DNA of 64,000 nucleotides from DASUBV01 sp036501025 (GCA_036501025.1 DASYBB010000067.1:48187-112186); one strand, 5' to 3'. Shown: positions 17,909 through 27,857, counted from the first letter of the stretch. Translations and numbers: made by a program. Notes: a model not told the origin generated them from the letters alone.

Positions 17909-18924
17909 CGACCACCATGCCGGCGGGCGTGGCCGCTGCCCGCGACCTCGTGAGCCCGGCCATCGCCGGATGGCTGGAGCGGCTGAGCCCCGAAGTGCGC
18001 GTCGTCGCGGCTTATCACCTGGGCTACGTCGACGCGCAGGGGGCACCCACCGGCGACCGGCCCGGCGGCAAGGCCCTGCGCCCGGCCCTCGCGCTGCTGT
18101 CGGCGCGGGCCGCCGGGGCGCCGCCCGAGCGCGGCGTGGCCGCGGCCGCCGCCGTCGAGTTCGTGCACAACTTCTCGCTGCTGCACGACGACATCATGGA
18201 CGGCGACACCGAGCGCCGGCACCGGCCGACCGCGTGGACGGTGTTCGGGGTCGGCGCGGCAATCCTGGCCGGGGACGCGCTGCTGTGCCTGGCCCAGGAC
18301 ATCCTGCTCGCCGACCAGGCCCCGCAGGGCGTCTGGGCCGCCCGCTGCCTGTCCGCGGCGGTGCACCGGCTGATCGCGGGCCAGGGCGCTGACCTGGCCT
18401 TCGAGCGGCGCGACAACGTGACCCTGGACGAGTGCCTGCAGATGGCGGGGGACAAGACCGCCGCGCTCATGGCCTGCGCGTGCAGCATCGGCGCCATCGG
18501 CGTCGGGGCGCCCGCCGAGCTGGCCATGGGCCTGGCCGGCTTCGGCGCGCACGCCGGCCTCGCATTCCAGCTCACCGACGACCTGCTCGGCATCTGGGGC
18601 GCGCCCGAGGTCACCGGCAAGCCGGTGCGGGCCGACCTGCGGGCACGGAAGAAGTCGCTGCCCGTCGTCGCCGCGCTGACCGGCGGCACCCCGGCCGGCC
18701 AGGAGCTGGCCGAGATCCTGGCCCGCCCGGACGCCCTGAGCGAGGAGGACCTGCGGCACGCCGCCGAGCTCGTCGAGGAGGCCGGGGGCCGGGCGTGGGC
18801 CGAGAGCGAGGCCGACTCGCAGCTGGCCGCCGCGACGGCGTGCCTGAACGAGACGCAGATGCCCGACGACGTGCGCGGCGAGTTCGCCGCTATCGCCGGC
18901 TTCATCACCGTCCGGCAGAGCTGA
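17905..18924 (+). CDS. polyprenyl diphosphate synthase (farnesyl-type)
   Basis: 339-residue trans-prenyltransferase that chains isopentenyl diphosphate onto allylic primers, here most likely making farnesyl diphosphate for HpnD. The first Asp-rich motif is LLHDDIMDGD and the second LTDDLLGIWG; FEFVHNFSL-type and GGKALRP residues are also present. The ATG overlaps the hpnE stop (ATGA); the frame is open further upstream inside hpnE. The same gene order (hpnE, prenyl synthase, shc) is known from Streptomyces hopanoid clusters. Chain length cannot be read from the sequence with certainty. Confidence 0.92.
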   Translation: MTTTMPAGVAAARDLVSPAIAGWLERLSPEVRVVAAYHLGYVDAQGAPTGDRPGGKALRPALALLSARAAGAPPERGVAAAAAVEFVHNFSLLHDDIMDGDTERRHRPTAWTVFGVGAAILAGDALLCLAQDILLADQAPQGVWAARCLSAAVHRLIAGQGADLAFERRDNVTLDECLQMAGDKTAALMACACSIGAIGVGAPAELAMGLAGFGAHAGLAFQLTDDLLGIWGAPEVTGKPVRADLRARKKSLPVVAALTGGTPAGQELAEILARPDALSEEDLRHAAELVEEAGGRAWAESEADSQLAAATACLNETQMPDDVRGEFAAIAGFITVRQS

Positions 18925-18973
18925 CCGCCCGCCCGGACATTCACCCCAGACCAGCCAGAAGAGGGATGACGCG

Positions 18974-20980
18974 ATGACGACGACGCAGGCCACCGGGGCC
19001 GGCGGGACCAGTGCCGAGCGCGCCGGTTCCACCGCCCCGGCCGCCGCGCGGTCGGCGCTGGGCCGGGCCGCGCGTCACCTGATGGAGCTGCAAGACGATC
19101 AGGGCTGGTGGCAGGGCGAGCTCGAGACCAACGTCTCGATCGACGCCGAGGACCTGCTGCTGCGCGAGTTCCTCGGGATCAGGACGGCCGAGCAGACCGA
19201 CGAGACCGCCCGCTGGATCCGGTCCCGGCAGCGCGCGGACGGCACCTGGTCGAACTCCTACGAGGGCAAGCCCGACCTGTCCACCACGGTCGAGGCCTAC
19301 GTCGCGCTGCGGCTGGCCGGCGACTCGCCGGACGCCTACCACATGGCCCAGGCCGCGGGCTGGATCCGCGCGGCGGGCGGGATCCCGGCGACCCGGGTCT
19401 TCACCCGGATCTGGCTGGCCCTGTTCGGCCAGTGGTCCTGGGACGACCTGCCGGTGATGCCGCCTGAGCTCATCTACCTGCCGGCCTGGTTCCCGCTGAA
19501 CGTCTACGACTGGGGGTGCTGGGCCCGCCAGACGATCGTCGCGCTGACCATCGTCGGCTCGCAGCGCCCGGCCCGGTCGCTGCCGTTCGGCCTGGCCGAG
19601 CTGCAGTCGGCGGCGGCCGCGCCGGCCGCCGGCCGGCCCGACCCCTGGGCGCGGGTGTTCGGCCAGCTGGACCGCGCCCTGCACGTCTACCACCGGCACG
19701 GCCTGAAGGCGCGGCCGCTGCGCGCGGTCCGGGCGGCCGCCATCCGGCGAGCCGCCGACTGGATCCTGGCCCGCCAGGAGAAGGACGGCTGCTGGGGCGG
19801 CATCCAGCCGCCCTGGGTCTACTCGGTCATCGCCCTGCACCTGCTCGGCTACGAGCTGGACCACCCGGTCATGGCGCGCGCGCTGGCCGGGCTGGAGGGC
19901 TTCACGGTCCGGGAGCAGACGCCGGACGGCCCGGTCCGCCGGATCGAGGCCTGCCAGTCCCCGGTCTGGGACACCGTGCTGGCCATGATCGCGCTGGCCG
20001 ACGCCGGCCTGCCCGCCGATCACGAGGCGCTGGTCCGGGCCGGGAACTGGGTGCTCGCCGAGGAGATCCGCGGCCCCGGTGACTGGCAGGTCCGCCGCCC
20101 CGGCCTGGAGCCGAGCGGCTGGGCCTTCGAGTTCCACAACGACACCTACCCCGACATCGACGACACCGCCGAGGTGCTGCTGGCCCTGGGCCGGACCGCG
20201 CTGCCCGAGCAGGCCGGCGCCATGGCGGCCACCGGGCGGGCCATCCGCTGGCTGACCGGCATGCAGTCCAAGGACGGCGGCTGGGGGGCGTTCGACGCCG
20301 ACAACACCCGCAAGCTGTGCATGAAGCTGCCGTTCTGCGACTTCGGGGCGGTCATCGACCCGCCGTCGGCCGACGTCACCGCGCACGCCATCGAGGCCCT
20401 GTCCAAGGAGGGCCTGGCCGGCAGCCGGGCCGTCCGCCGGGGCGTGGCGTGGCTGCTGCGGGCGCAGGAGGCCGACGGGTCCTGGTTCGGCCGGTGGGGC
20501 TCTAACTACGTCTACGGGACCGGCGCGGTCGTGCCCGCCCTGATCGCGGCCGGCGTGCTGCCGGGCAAGCCGGCCATCCAGCGGGCCGTCAGCTGGCTCG
20601 TCGGGCACCAGAACCCTGACGGCGGCTGGGGCGAGGACCTGCGCTCCTACGAGGACGGTGAGCTCGGCCGCGAGTGGGCCGGCCGGGGCGACTCGACCGC
20701 GTCGCAGACGGCCTGGGCGCTGCTCGCCCTGCTCGCGGCGGGCGGCCCGGCGGACGCCGTCGAGCGCGGCGTGGCCTGGCTGGCGGAGACCCAGCGGCCT
20801 GACGGGAGCTGGGACGAGCCGCAGTTCACCGGCACCGGCTTCCCGCGGGACTTCTACATCAACTACCACCTGTACCGGCTGGTGTTCCCGGTGAACGCGC
20901 TGGGCCGCTACCTCGACGCCAGCCCCGGCGATCCGCCCGCTGACGCCGCCGGCGGCGTCGCGCAGGACGGTGCGGCATGA
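18974..20980 (+). CDS. shc: squalene-hopene cyclase
   Basis: 668-residue class II terpene cyclase that folds squalene into hopene/hopanol at the membrane. The protonating motif DIDDTA lies near residue 394, and several QW repeats are seen (QDDQGWW, QRADGTW, QEKDGCWGG, QSKDGGWGAFD, QEADGSWFGRWG, QNPDGGWGE, QRPDGSWDE). The C-terminal GTGFPRDFYINYHLYR is typical. GAGGG lies about 8 nt before the ATG. This is the only internal gap in the operon (49 bp after the prenyl synthase), so it has its own ribosome binding site. An N-terminal Thr/Ala/Gly-rich leader of about 25 residues precedes the domain. Confidence 0.97.
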   Translation: MTTTQATGAGGTSAERAGSTAPAAARSALGRAARHLMELQDDQGWWQGELETNVSIDAEDLLLREFLGIRTAEQTDETARWIRSRQRADGTWSNSYEGKPDLSTTVEAYVALRLAGDSPDAYHMAQAAGWIRAAGGIPATRVFTRIWLALFGQWSWDDLPVMPPELIYLPAWFPLNVYDWGCWARQTIVALTIVGSQRPARSLPFGLAELQSAAAAPAAGRPDPWARVFGQLDRALHVYHRHGLKARPLRAVRAAAIRRAADWILARQEKDGCWGGIQPPWVYSVIALHLLGYELDHPVMARALAGLEGFTVREQTPDGPVRRIEACQSPVWDTVLAMIALADAGLPADHEALVRAGNWVLAEEIRGPGDWQVRRPGLEPSGWAFEFHNDTYPDIDDTAEVLLALGRTALPEQAGAMAATGRAIRWLTGMQSKDGGWGAFDADNTRKLCMKLPFCDFGAVIDPPSADVTAHAIEALSKEGLAGSRAVRRGVAWLLRAQEADGSWFGRWGSNYVYGTGAVVPALIAAGVLPGKPAIQRAVSWLVGHQNPDGGWGEDLRSYEDGELGREWAGRGDSTASQTAWALLALLAAGGPADAVERGVAWLAETQRPDGSWDEPQFTGTGFPRDFYINYHLYRLVFPVNALGRYLDASPGDPPADAAGGVAQDGAA

Positions 20981-22530
20981 GCGGCCCGGCGGGCCCGATG
21001 GACCCGGATGCCCCGGGCGGCCTCACCGTCTGCGCCCCGCTCCGCTTCGAGGCGCGGGCGGTCCGCCGCGGCCTGTCCGACGCGGCCGGCTCCGGCTTCG
21101 AGGTCCTGGCCACCGGCATGGGCGCCCGGCGGTCCCGGGCGGCGGCCGAGCGGCTGCGGGCCAGGGCCGCGAGCGCCGTGGCCATCGCCGGGACCTGCGG
21201 CGGCCTGGCCCCCGGCCTGGAGCCCGGCGACCTGATCGTCGCCACCGTCGTCATCGGGCCCGACGGCCGCCGGGTGAGCTGCCCGGCCGCCCCGCTGCTG
21301 GCCGGCCAGCTGCGCCGGGCCGGACTGCGCGTGCACGAGGGCCCGGTCGCCACCGTCCGCGGCCTGCACGACGCGGCCGGGCGGTCCCGCGCGCTCGACC
21401 GCGGCGCCATCGCCGTCGATATGGAGTCGTCGTACCTGATCGACGGCGCCGCCGGGCGGCCCGCCGTGGTGCTGCGGGCGGTGTCCGACACCCCGCGGCG
21501 GCCGCTGCTGCGGCCGGGCGGGATGGCCGGCGGGGTCGCGGCGCTGCGCTCCCTGCGGCTGGCCGGCCCCGCGCTGGCCGCCTGGGCGGCCGCCACCTCC
21601 CCGCGCCAGGTTCTCCTGGCCGGGCCGCGTTCATTCTGTGCCGGGGTGGAACGCGCGATCGAGATCGTGGAACGGGCGCTGGACGGGGCCGCCGCCCCGG
21701 TGTACGTACGCAAGCAGATCGTGCATAACACGCACGTCGTGGCCGGACTCGAGCAGCGCGGCGCGGTCTTCGTCGACGAGCTGCACGAGGTGCCCCAGGG
21801 GGCCACGGTCGTGTTCTCGGCGCACGGGGTGGCCCCGGCCGTCCGGTCCGAGGCCGGGCGGCGGGGGCTGGACACCATCGACGCCACGTGCCCCCTGGTG
21901 GCCAAGGTGCACGCCGAGGCCCGCCGGTTCGTGGCCGACGGCTACCTGGTCGCGCTGATCGGCCACGCCGGCCACGAGGAGGTCGAGGGCACCCTCGGCG
22001 AGGCGCCGGGGGACATGCGGCTGCTGCAGACCCCGGCCGACGTGGCCGCGCTGGAGCCCGCCGACCCCGGCAAGGTCGCCTACCTGATGCAGACCACGCT
22101 GTCCGCCGAGGAGGCCGGGGAGATCGTCGACGCCCTGCTCGAGCGGTTCCCCGCCGCGCGCGGCCCGGGCAGCGACGACATCTGCTACGCGACGACCAAC
22201 CGTCAGCTGTCCGTCCGGGCCATCGCCGCCGAGTCGGATGTCGTGCTGGTGGCGGGCTCGGCCAATTCGTCCAACTCCAAGCGTTTGGTGGAGACGGCCG
22301 AGCGGGCAGGTGTACGGGCGTACTTGATTGATGACACGGGGGATATCGAGCTCGGCTGGCTGACGGGGGCATCAACAGTCGGCATTACCGCGGGGGCCTC
22401 GGCGCCGCCCGCTGTGGTTAGCCAGATCGTGGCCGCGCTGTCTGGTCTCGGGTCTGTTCAGGTCGGCGAGCGCGTGGCCGCCACCGAGTCCATCCGGTTC
22501 GGCCTTCCCAAGGAGGTAAGGCAGTCATGA
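20977..22530 (+). CDS. hpnG-ispH: HpnG adenosylhopane nucleosidase fused to IspH (HMBPP reductase)
   Basis: 517-residue two-domain protein. Residues ~1-210 are the HpnG-type nucleosidase/phosphorylase (GTCGGLAPGLEPGDLIVAT; DMESS at 148-152; candidate catalytic Asp171 in AVSDTP), which releases adenine from adenosylhopane to give ribosylhopane. From residue ~214 follows a complete IspH that makes isopentenyl and dimethylallyl diphosphate from HMBPP. Its iron-sulfur cysteines are Cys221 (SFCAGVE), Cys305 (ATCPLV) and Cys403 (DICYATTNR), plus GHAGHEEVEGT. The linker is only a few residues and no stop or frameshift separates the halves. It overlaps shc and hpnH by ATGA junctions. HpnG and IspH are normally separate proteins. 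Confidence 0.9.
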   Translation: MSGPAGPMDPDAPGGLTVCAPLRFEARAVRRGLSDAAGSGFEVLATGMGARRSRAAAERLRARAASAVAIAGTCGGLAPGLEPGDLIVATVVIGPDGRRVSCPAAPLLAGQLRRAGLRVHEGPVATVRGLHDAAGRSRALDRGAIAVDMESSYLIDGAAGRPAVVLRAVSDTPRRPLLRPGGMAGGVAALRSLRLAGPALAAWAAATSPRQVLLAGPRSFCAGVERAIEIVERALDGAAAPVYVRKQIVHNTHVVAGLEQRGAVFVDELHEVPQGATVVFSAHGVAPAVRSEAGRRGLDTIDATCPLVAKVHAEARRFVADGYLVALIGHAGHEEVEGTLGEAPGDMRLLQTPADVAALEPADPGKVAYLMQTTLSAEEAGEIVDALLERFPAARGPGSDDICYATTNRQLSVRAIAAESDVVLVAGSANSSNSKRLVETAERAGVRAYLIDDTGDIELGWLTGASTVGITAGASAPPAVVSQIVAALSGLGSVQVGERVAATESIRFGLPKEVRQS

Positions 22531-23531
22531 GTATGCCGTTGCGTCAGACATTGCGCATCGGAAGCTACCTAATGCGCCAGAAGCTGGCGCGGCGGGACAA
22601 GTTTCCGCTGATCGTTGAGCTCGAGCCGCTCTTCGCCTGCAACCTCAAGTGCGCGGGCTGCGGGAAGATCCAGCAGCCCGCGAGCCTGCTGAAGCAGCGG
22701 ATGCCGGTCGAGCAGGCCATCGGCGCGGTTGAGGAGTCCGGGGCGCCGATGGTGTCCATCGCGGGCGGCGAGCCGCTGATGCACCCCCAGATCGAGGTCA
22801 TCGTCGGCGAGCTGATCAAGCGCAAGAAGTTCGTCTTCCTGTGCACCAACGCGCTGCTGCTGCCGAAGAAGCTCGACAAGTTCAAGCCGTCGCCCTACTT
22901 CGCCTTCACCGTGCACATCGACGGGCTGAAGGAGCGGCACGACGAGTCGGTCTGCAAGGACGGGGTGTTCGAGGACGCCGTCGCGGCGATCAAGATGGCC
23001 CAGGAGCGCGGGTTCCGGGTGACCACCAACACCACCATCTTCAACACCGATACGCCCCAGACCATCATCGACGTGATGAACTACCTCAACGACGACCTCA
23101 AGGTCAACGAGATGATGATCTCGCCCGCCTACGCCTACGAGAAGGCCCCCGACCAGGAGCACTTCCTCGGCGTGAGCGAGACCCGGGAGCTGTTCAAGAA
23201 GGCGTTCGACGGCGGGAACCGCAAGCGGTGGCGCCTCAACCACTCGCCGCTGTTCCTGGACTTCCTCGAGGGCAAGAAGGACTTCGCCTGCACCGCCTGG
23301 GGGATCCCCTCGTACTCGCTGCTGGGCTGGCAGAAGCCGTGTTACCTGATGTCCGACGGGTATGTGCAGACCTACAAGGAACTGATCGAGGAGACCGACT
23401 GGGATGCCTACGGTCGGGGCAAGGACCCGAGGTGCGCCAACTGCATGGCACACTGCGGGTACGAGCCGTCCGCGGTGCTGGCCACGATGGGGTCGTTGCG
23501 CGAGTCCATCCGCGCTGCCCGCGGAATCTGA
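22527..23531 (+). CDS. hpnH: adenosyl-hopene transferase HpnH (radical SAM)
   Basis: 334-residue radical S-adenosylmethionine enzyme that links adenosine to hopene, the first step in building the side chain of extended hopanoids. The [4Fe-4S] site is CNLKCAGC (Cys38, Cys42, Cys45), followed by GGEPLMHP. The C-terminal cysteine cluster (CANCMAHCGYEPSA) is typical of the family. The ATG overlaps the hpnG-ispH stop. It is the last gene before a strong hairpin, so the operon ends here. No hpnO aminotransferase follows. Confidence 0.96.
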   Translation: MSMPLRQTLRIGSYLMRQKLARRDKFPLIVELEPLFACNLKCAGCGKIQQPASLLKQRMPVEQAIGAVEESGAPMVSIAGGEPLMHPQIEVIVGELIKRKKFVFLCTNALLLPKKLDKFKPSPYFAFTVHIDGLKERHDESVCKDGVFEDAVAAIKMAQERGFRVTTNTTIFNTDTPQTIIDVMNYLNDDLKVNEMMISPAYAYEKAPDQEHFLGVSETRELFKKAFDGGNRKRWRLNHSPLFLDFLEGKKDFACTAWGIPSYSLLGWQKPCYLMSDGYVQTYKELIEETDWDAYGRGKDPRCANCMAHCGYEPSAVLATMGSLRESIRAARGI

Positions 23532-23573
23532 ATAAGCTCGGTTTCCGGGGGACGGGAACCGCTGCGTAGCATC

Positions 23574-23602
23574 AGGGAGCCGGCCGGTACGGCCGGCTCC
23601 CT
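23574..23602 (+). terminator. hairpin closing the hopanoid operon
   Basis: Perfect 13-bp stem: AGGGAGCCGGCCG (23574-23586), loop GTA, CGGCCGGCTCCCT (23590-23602), located 43 bp after the hpnH stop. No U-tract follows, as is common in high-GC actinobacteria, but the stem is very stable and correctly placed. Confidence 0.8.
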
Positions 23603-23653
23603 GCTTGCCGACGTGGCGCCCGTGACGTCGCGGCTATCGTGGAGGATCCGGCG

Positions 23654-25216
23654 ATGAGCTCACCCAGTGGCCTGGCGCTGCTGCGCCGCGCAACCGGGAC
23701 CAGCAACGCCGGCGCCTCCCGGCAGCCCCGCAAGGCCGTCGGTGACCTGCAGGAATACCATCCCGGGCCGTGGTGGATGCGGCTCGCGCCGCCGGTCGTG
23801 ACCTTCGCGGTGATGCTGATCGGCATCACCGTGCCGTCCTACTGGCGCGACGAGGCGGCCACGCTCGCGGCCGTCAAGCGGCCCTTCGGCGACATGATCG
23901 CGATGCTCGGCAACGTCGATGCCGTGCACGGCGCCTACTACTCGCTGGCCTGGGTGATCGTCCGGGTGTTCGGCTACGGCGAGCTCGCGCTGCGGCTGCC
24001 GTCGGCCATCGCCATGGCCGTGGCCGCCCTGTTCGTGGCCGCCCTGGGCCGGCGGCTGGTCTCGCCGGGCGCCGGGCTGGCGGCCGGGCTGCTGTTCGCC
24101 GTGATCCCCGACGTCAGCCTGTACGGGCAGGACGCGCGGTCCTACGCCATGGTCGTGGCCGTGGCCACGATCGCCAGCTACCTGCTGGTCCGCGCGCTCG
24201 GCGCCGGGCACGCCCACCAGCGCCGGTGGTGGATCGGGTACGCCGCCAGCGCCGCCCTGCTCGGGATCCTCAACATCTTCGGCCTGCTCCTGCTGGCCGC
24301 GCACGCGGTGACGATCGCGCTGCGGATGCTCCGCTCGCGGGAGGGGCAGTCCCGCCGCGCCCTGGCCCGGCGCTGGGTCACCGCCGCCGCCGCGGCGGTC
24401 CTGGTGTCGAGCCCGCTGATCGTCTTCGGCTGGCTGCAGCGCGGCCAGATCAGCTGGCTCATCGTGCACGGCACCGACGGCGTGTCCAGCGTCACCCGGC
24501 TGATCGGCCCGCCGGTCATGACCTGGGCGGTGGCCGCGGCGGTCATCGTCGCGGCCGGGGTCGCGGTCGTGGCCGCCCGGCGGCGCCCGGCCGGACGGCG
24601 CGTCCCGGCCTGGCTGTCCCCGCTGCTGATCGTGTGCGGCCCGTGGCTGGTGCTGCCGCCCGCCCTGCTGTTCATCAGCTCGGACTTCACGCCCGTCTAC
24701 AACTTCCGCTACATCCTGTTCTGCGCCCCGGCCGCCGCGCTGCTGGCCGGCGCCGCCCTGGCCGCGCTCGGCCGGATCGCCGGCCCCGCGGCCCTCATCG
24801 TGATCGCCATCCTGGGACTCAACTCCCAGGTCGCGTTCCGGACGCCCAGCGGGCACGGCGACAACATCCGCCAGGCCGACGCGATCCTGGCCGCGACGAG
24901 CCGTCCCGGCGACGTGATCCTCTACACCAACCCGAACGCGGAGAGCTTCGGCGCGGCCTATCCCGACGGCCTCGGCCAGCACCGGAACATCCAGCTCGCC
25001 CTCAGGCCGATCCCGTCCGAGACGCTGGGCGGCACCAACGTGTCCCAGGCCGAGCTGCGCACCCGGCTGTCGACCGTCAGCCGGCTGTGGATCATCGAGA
25101 TCAATAACTCGGCGCCCGCCGGGGACATCCTGAACGGGCTGCACTTCCACCTGATCACGGTCTGGCAGACCTCTGACATCTGGCTCCGCCTCTACCAGCG
25201 GGTGCCGCCGCAGTAA
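23654..25216 (+). CDS. GT39-like membrane glycosyltransferase (ArnT/PMT superfamily)
   Basis: 520-residue polytopic membrane protein with about ten hydrophobic segments from residue ~45 to ~390 and a hydrophilic C-terminal domain of ~130 residues. The first loop carries YWRDEAAT, whose Asp-Glu is the expected catalytic metal-binding site of GT-C enzymes. DVSLYGQDARSYAM matches the conserved YGQ-aR-Y block of the family. Such enzymes use a polyprenyl-phosphate sugar outside the membrane. The start is the ATG at 23654 with GGAGG 8 nt upstream, not the GTG at 23639. It follows the hopanoid operon after a terminator; a link to hopanoid or lipid glycosylation is conceivable but unproven. Confidence 0.82.
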   Translation: MSSPSGLALLRRATGTSNAGASRQPRKAVGDLQEYHPGPWWMRLAPPVVTFAVMLIGITVPSYWRDEAATLAAVKRPFGDMIAMLGNVDAVHGAYYSLAWVIVRVFGYGELALRLPSAIAMAVAALFVAALGRRLVSPGAGLAAGLLFAVIPDVSLYGQDARSYAMVVAVATIASYLLVRALGAGHAHQRRWWIGYAASAALLGILNIFGLLLLAAHAVTIALRMLRSREGQSRRALARRWVTAAAAAVLVSSPLIVFGWLQRGQISWLIVHGTDGVSSVTRLIGPPVMTWAVAAAVIVAAGVAVVAARRRPAGRRVPAWLSPLLIVCGPWLVLPPALLFISSDFTPVYNFRYILFCAPAAALLAGAALAALGRIAGPAALIVIAILGLNSQVAFRTPSGHGDNIRQADAILAATSRPGDVILYTNPNAESFGAAYPDGLGQHRNIQLALRPIPSETLGGTNVSQAELRTRLSTVSRLWIIEINNSAPAGDILNGLHFHLITVWQTSDIWLRLYQRVPPQ

Positions 25217-25414
25217 AGCTCGGGTCGCCAGGTAATGGCTTCGTAAAGTAACCCGACGCAGGTCAGGCCACTTCGGCAGACCCGGCAATTTACCAGTCTG
25301 CGTTCAGTATCTCTTCAGCCCGCACCGCCACGATCTGTACCGGCGCAGGCGGCTGCGCCCGGTGCCGGAGGCTGGCACCGCGGCGGGCCTGCGGGCCGGC
25401 GAAGGGGTTTGTCG

Positions 25415-26938
25415 ATGTTTTTCACGTACCTGCGGCGGGAGCTGCGACGGCGGATGCGCCAGGCCAGCCTGATCGTGGTGGGCCTGGCCCTCGGCATCGG
25501 CCTGGTCATCACCGTGACAGCGCTATCGGCGGGCGTGAAGAACGCCCAGGGCGAGGTCCTGCACTCGCTGTACGGGGTGGGCACAGATATCACCGTGACC
25601 AAGGCCGCCGCGGCCAGCTCGGGCGGCCCGCCGTCGTTCGGCTTCCGCGGCCAGACCGGGACCAGTACCCGCCCCGCGGCCGGTACCACCATCGACATCG
25701 ACAACCTGGCCAGCCGGGGCACCGCCACCCTCGCCGTCTCCTCGGTGACCACGGTCTCCCACCTGCGCAACGTGGCCGCAGCGGCCGGCGACCTGGTCCT
25801 CACCGACACCAAGATCACCGGCAAGATCCCGGCCATCAACTCCGGCGGCGGGGGTGGCGGCTTCGGCGGCGGGGGCGGGGGCGGCGGCGGCTTCGGCGGT
25901 TCCTTCACCCCGAGCTCGTTCAGCGTCAGCGGGATCGACCTGAACCAGGGCGCACTCGGCCCGCTCAGCTCCAGCAAGCTGACCTCCGGCCGCACCCTGG
26001 CCAGCTCCGATGCCACCGGCAATGTCGCGGTGATCGACTCCGGCTACGCCACCCAGAACAAGCTGAAGGTCGGCTCGACCGTCACGGTGGCCAAGACGGC
26101 GTTCAAGGTCGTGGGCATCGTCAGCACGCCGGCCGGGTCCGACTCGTCTGACGTGTACATCCCGCTGGCCCGCGCCCAGGCCCTGGCCAGCATGAAGAAC
26201 GACGTGAACACCATCTACGTGGCGGCCAGCAGCGCCAGCGACATCACCACCGTGTCGAAGGAGATCTCCACGGCGGTTCCGTCCGCGACCGTGACCAACT
26301 CCAGTGACCTGGCCAAGGAGCTCACCGGCTCGATCTCCAGCACCTCCAACCTGGCCAACAACCTCGGCCGGTGGCTGGCCATCGCCGTCCTGGTCGCGGC
26401 GTTCCTGCTGGCCAGCCTGCTGACCATGGCCGCGGTCGCCCGCCGGGTGCGGGAGTTCGGCACCCTCAAGGCCCTGGGCTGGCGCTCCCGCCGGGTCATC
26501 GGCCAGGTCGTCGGCGAGGCCGTGGTCATCGGCATCGTCGGCGGGGTTATCGGCATCGGGCTGGGCTACCTCGGCGCGGGCCTGGTTGGCCACCTCTCCA
26601 AGCCGCTGACCGCGTCGCTCGGCCAGACCACCGGGTCGGCAACACCTGGCGGCGCGCGGACCTTCGGCGGCGGGGGCGGCGGGGGCGGCGGCTTCGGCGG
26701 GGGCGGCGGGGGCGCCGGCCGGGCGCCGGGCGGCGGCACCGGCTTCGCGGGCCGGTTCGCCCGTGCCGGCGGCAATGCCACTCACACCGTCAGCGTGCAC
26801 CTGACCGCCCCGGTCACCGCCGAGATCGTCATCGTGGCGGTGCTGCTCGCCATCGCCGGCGGCCTGATCGCCGGCGCGTTCGGCGGCTGGCGGGCCGCCC
26901 GGCTGCGCCCGGCGGCCGCGCTGAGCCGCGTCGAATGA
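25415..26938 (+). CDS. ABC transporter permease, MacB/FtsX type
   Basis: 507-residue permease with one N-terminal membrane helix (about 20-42), a large extracytoplasmic domain and three C-terminal helices (starting about residue 320, 365 and 470), the MacB/FtsX layout. Two strongly Gly-rich loops interrupt the periplasmic part (SGGGGGGFGGGGGGGGGFGG and a similar one with Phe near residue 420). The ATG at 25415 has GAAGGGG 7 nt upstream. It overlaps no gene but is followed within 50 bp by its ATPase. The pair may export lipoproteins, peptides or drugs, or act in envelope signalling; the sequence does not tell which. Confidence 0.88.
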   Translation: MFFTYLRRELRRRMRQASLIVVGLALGIGLVITVTALSAGVKNAQGEVLHSLYGVGTDITVTKAAAASSGGPPSFGFRGQTGTSTRPAAGTTIDIDNLASRGTATLAVSSVTTVSHLRNVAAAAGDLVLTDTKITGKIPAINSGGGGGGFGGGGGGGGGFGGSFTPSSFSVSGIDLNQGALGPLSSSKLTSGRTLASSDATGNVAVIDSGYATQNKLKVGSTVTVAKTAFKVVGIVSTPAGSDSSDVYIPLARAQALASMKNDVNTIYVAASSASDITTVSKEISTAVPSATVTNSSDLAKELTGSISSTSNLANNLGRWLAIAVLVAAFLLASLLTMAAVARRVREFGTLKALGWRSRRVIGQVVGEAVVIGIVGGVIGIGLGYLGAGLVGHLSKPLTASLGQTTGSATPGGARTFGGGGGGGGGFGGGGGGAGRAPGGGTGFAGRFARAGGNATHTVSVHLTAPVTAEIVIVAVLLAIAGGLIAGAFGGWRAARLRPAAALSRVE

Positions 26939-26985
26939 GCGGCGGCAGGCCCGTGCAGACCGTGAACCTTCCCCAGGAGAGCACC

Positions 26986-27729
<744 letters not shown>

Positions 27730-27772
27730 CCCGCCGGACGGCGCAGGCGCCCCCGCCCGGCTGCGAGCCTCG

Positions 27773-27821
27773 TGATCGTGACCGCTTCTCCGCAGATCTG
27801 CCGGTAAAACGGTCACGATCA
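27773..27821. terminator. probable bidirectional terminator between convergent genes
   Basis: Perfect 12-bp inverted repeat TGATCGTGACCG (27773-27784) and CGGTCACGATCA (27810-27821) with a 25-nt loop. It sits midway between the ABC ATPase stop and the stop of the minus-strand SpoIIE gene. The long loop leaves a regulator-binding role possible. Confidence 0.5.
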
Positions 27822-27857
27822 TGCGGGAGGCGGCGGGGCGGGGCCGGGGGGGCGGGG

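Noticed and set aside
18941..20869. 642-codon minus-strand frame opposite shc
   Set aside because: Shadow frame of squalene-hopene cyclase with no protein-like motifs.
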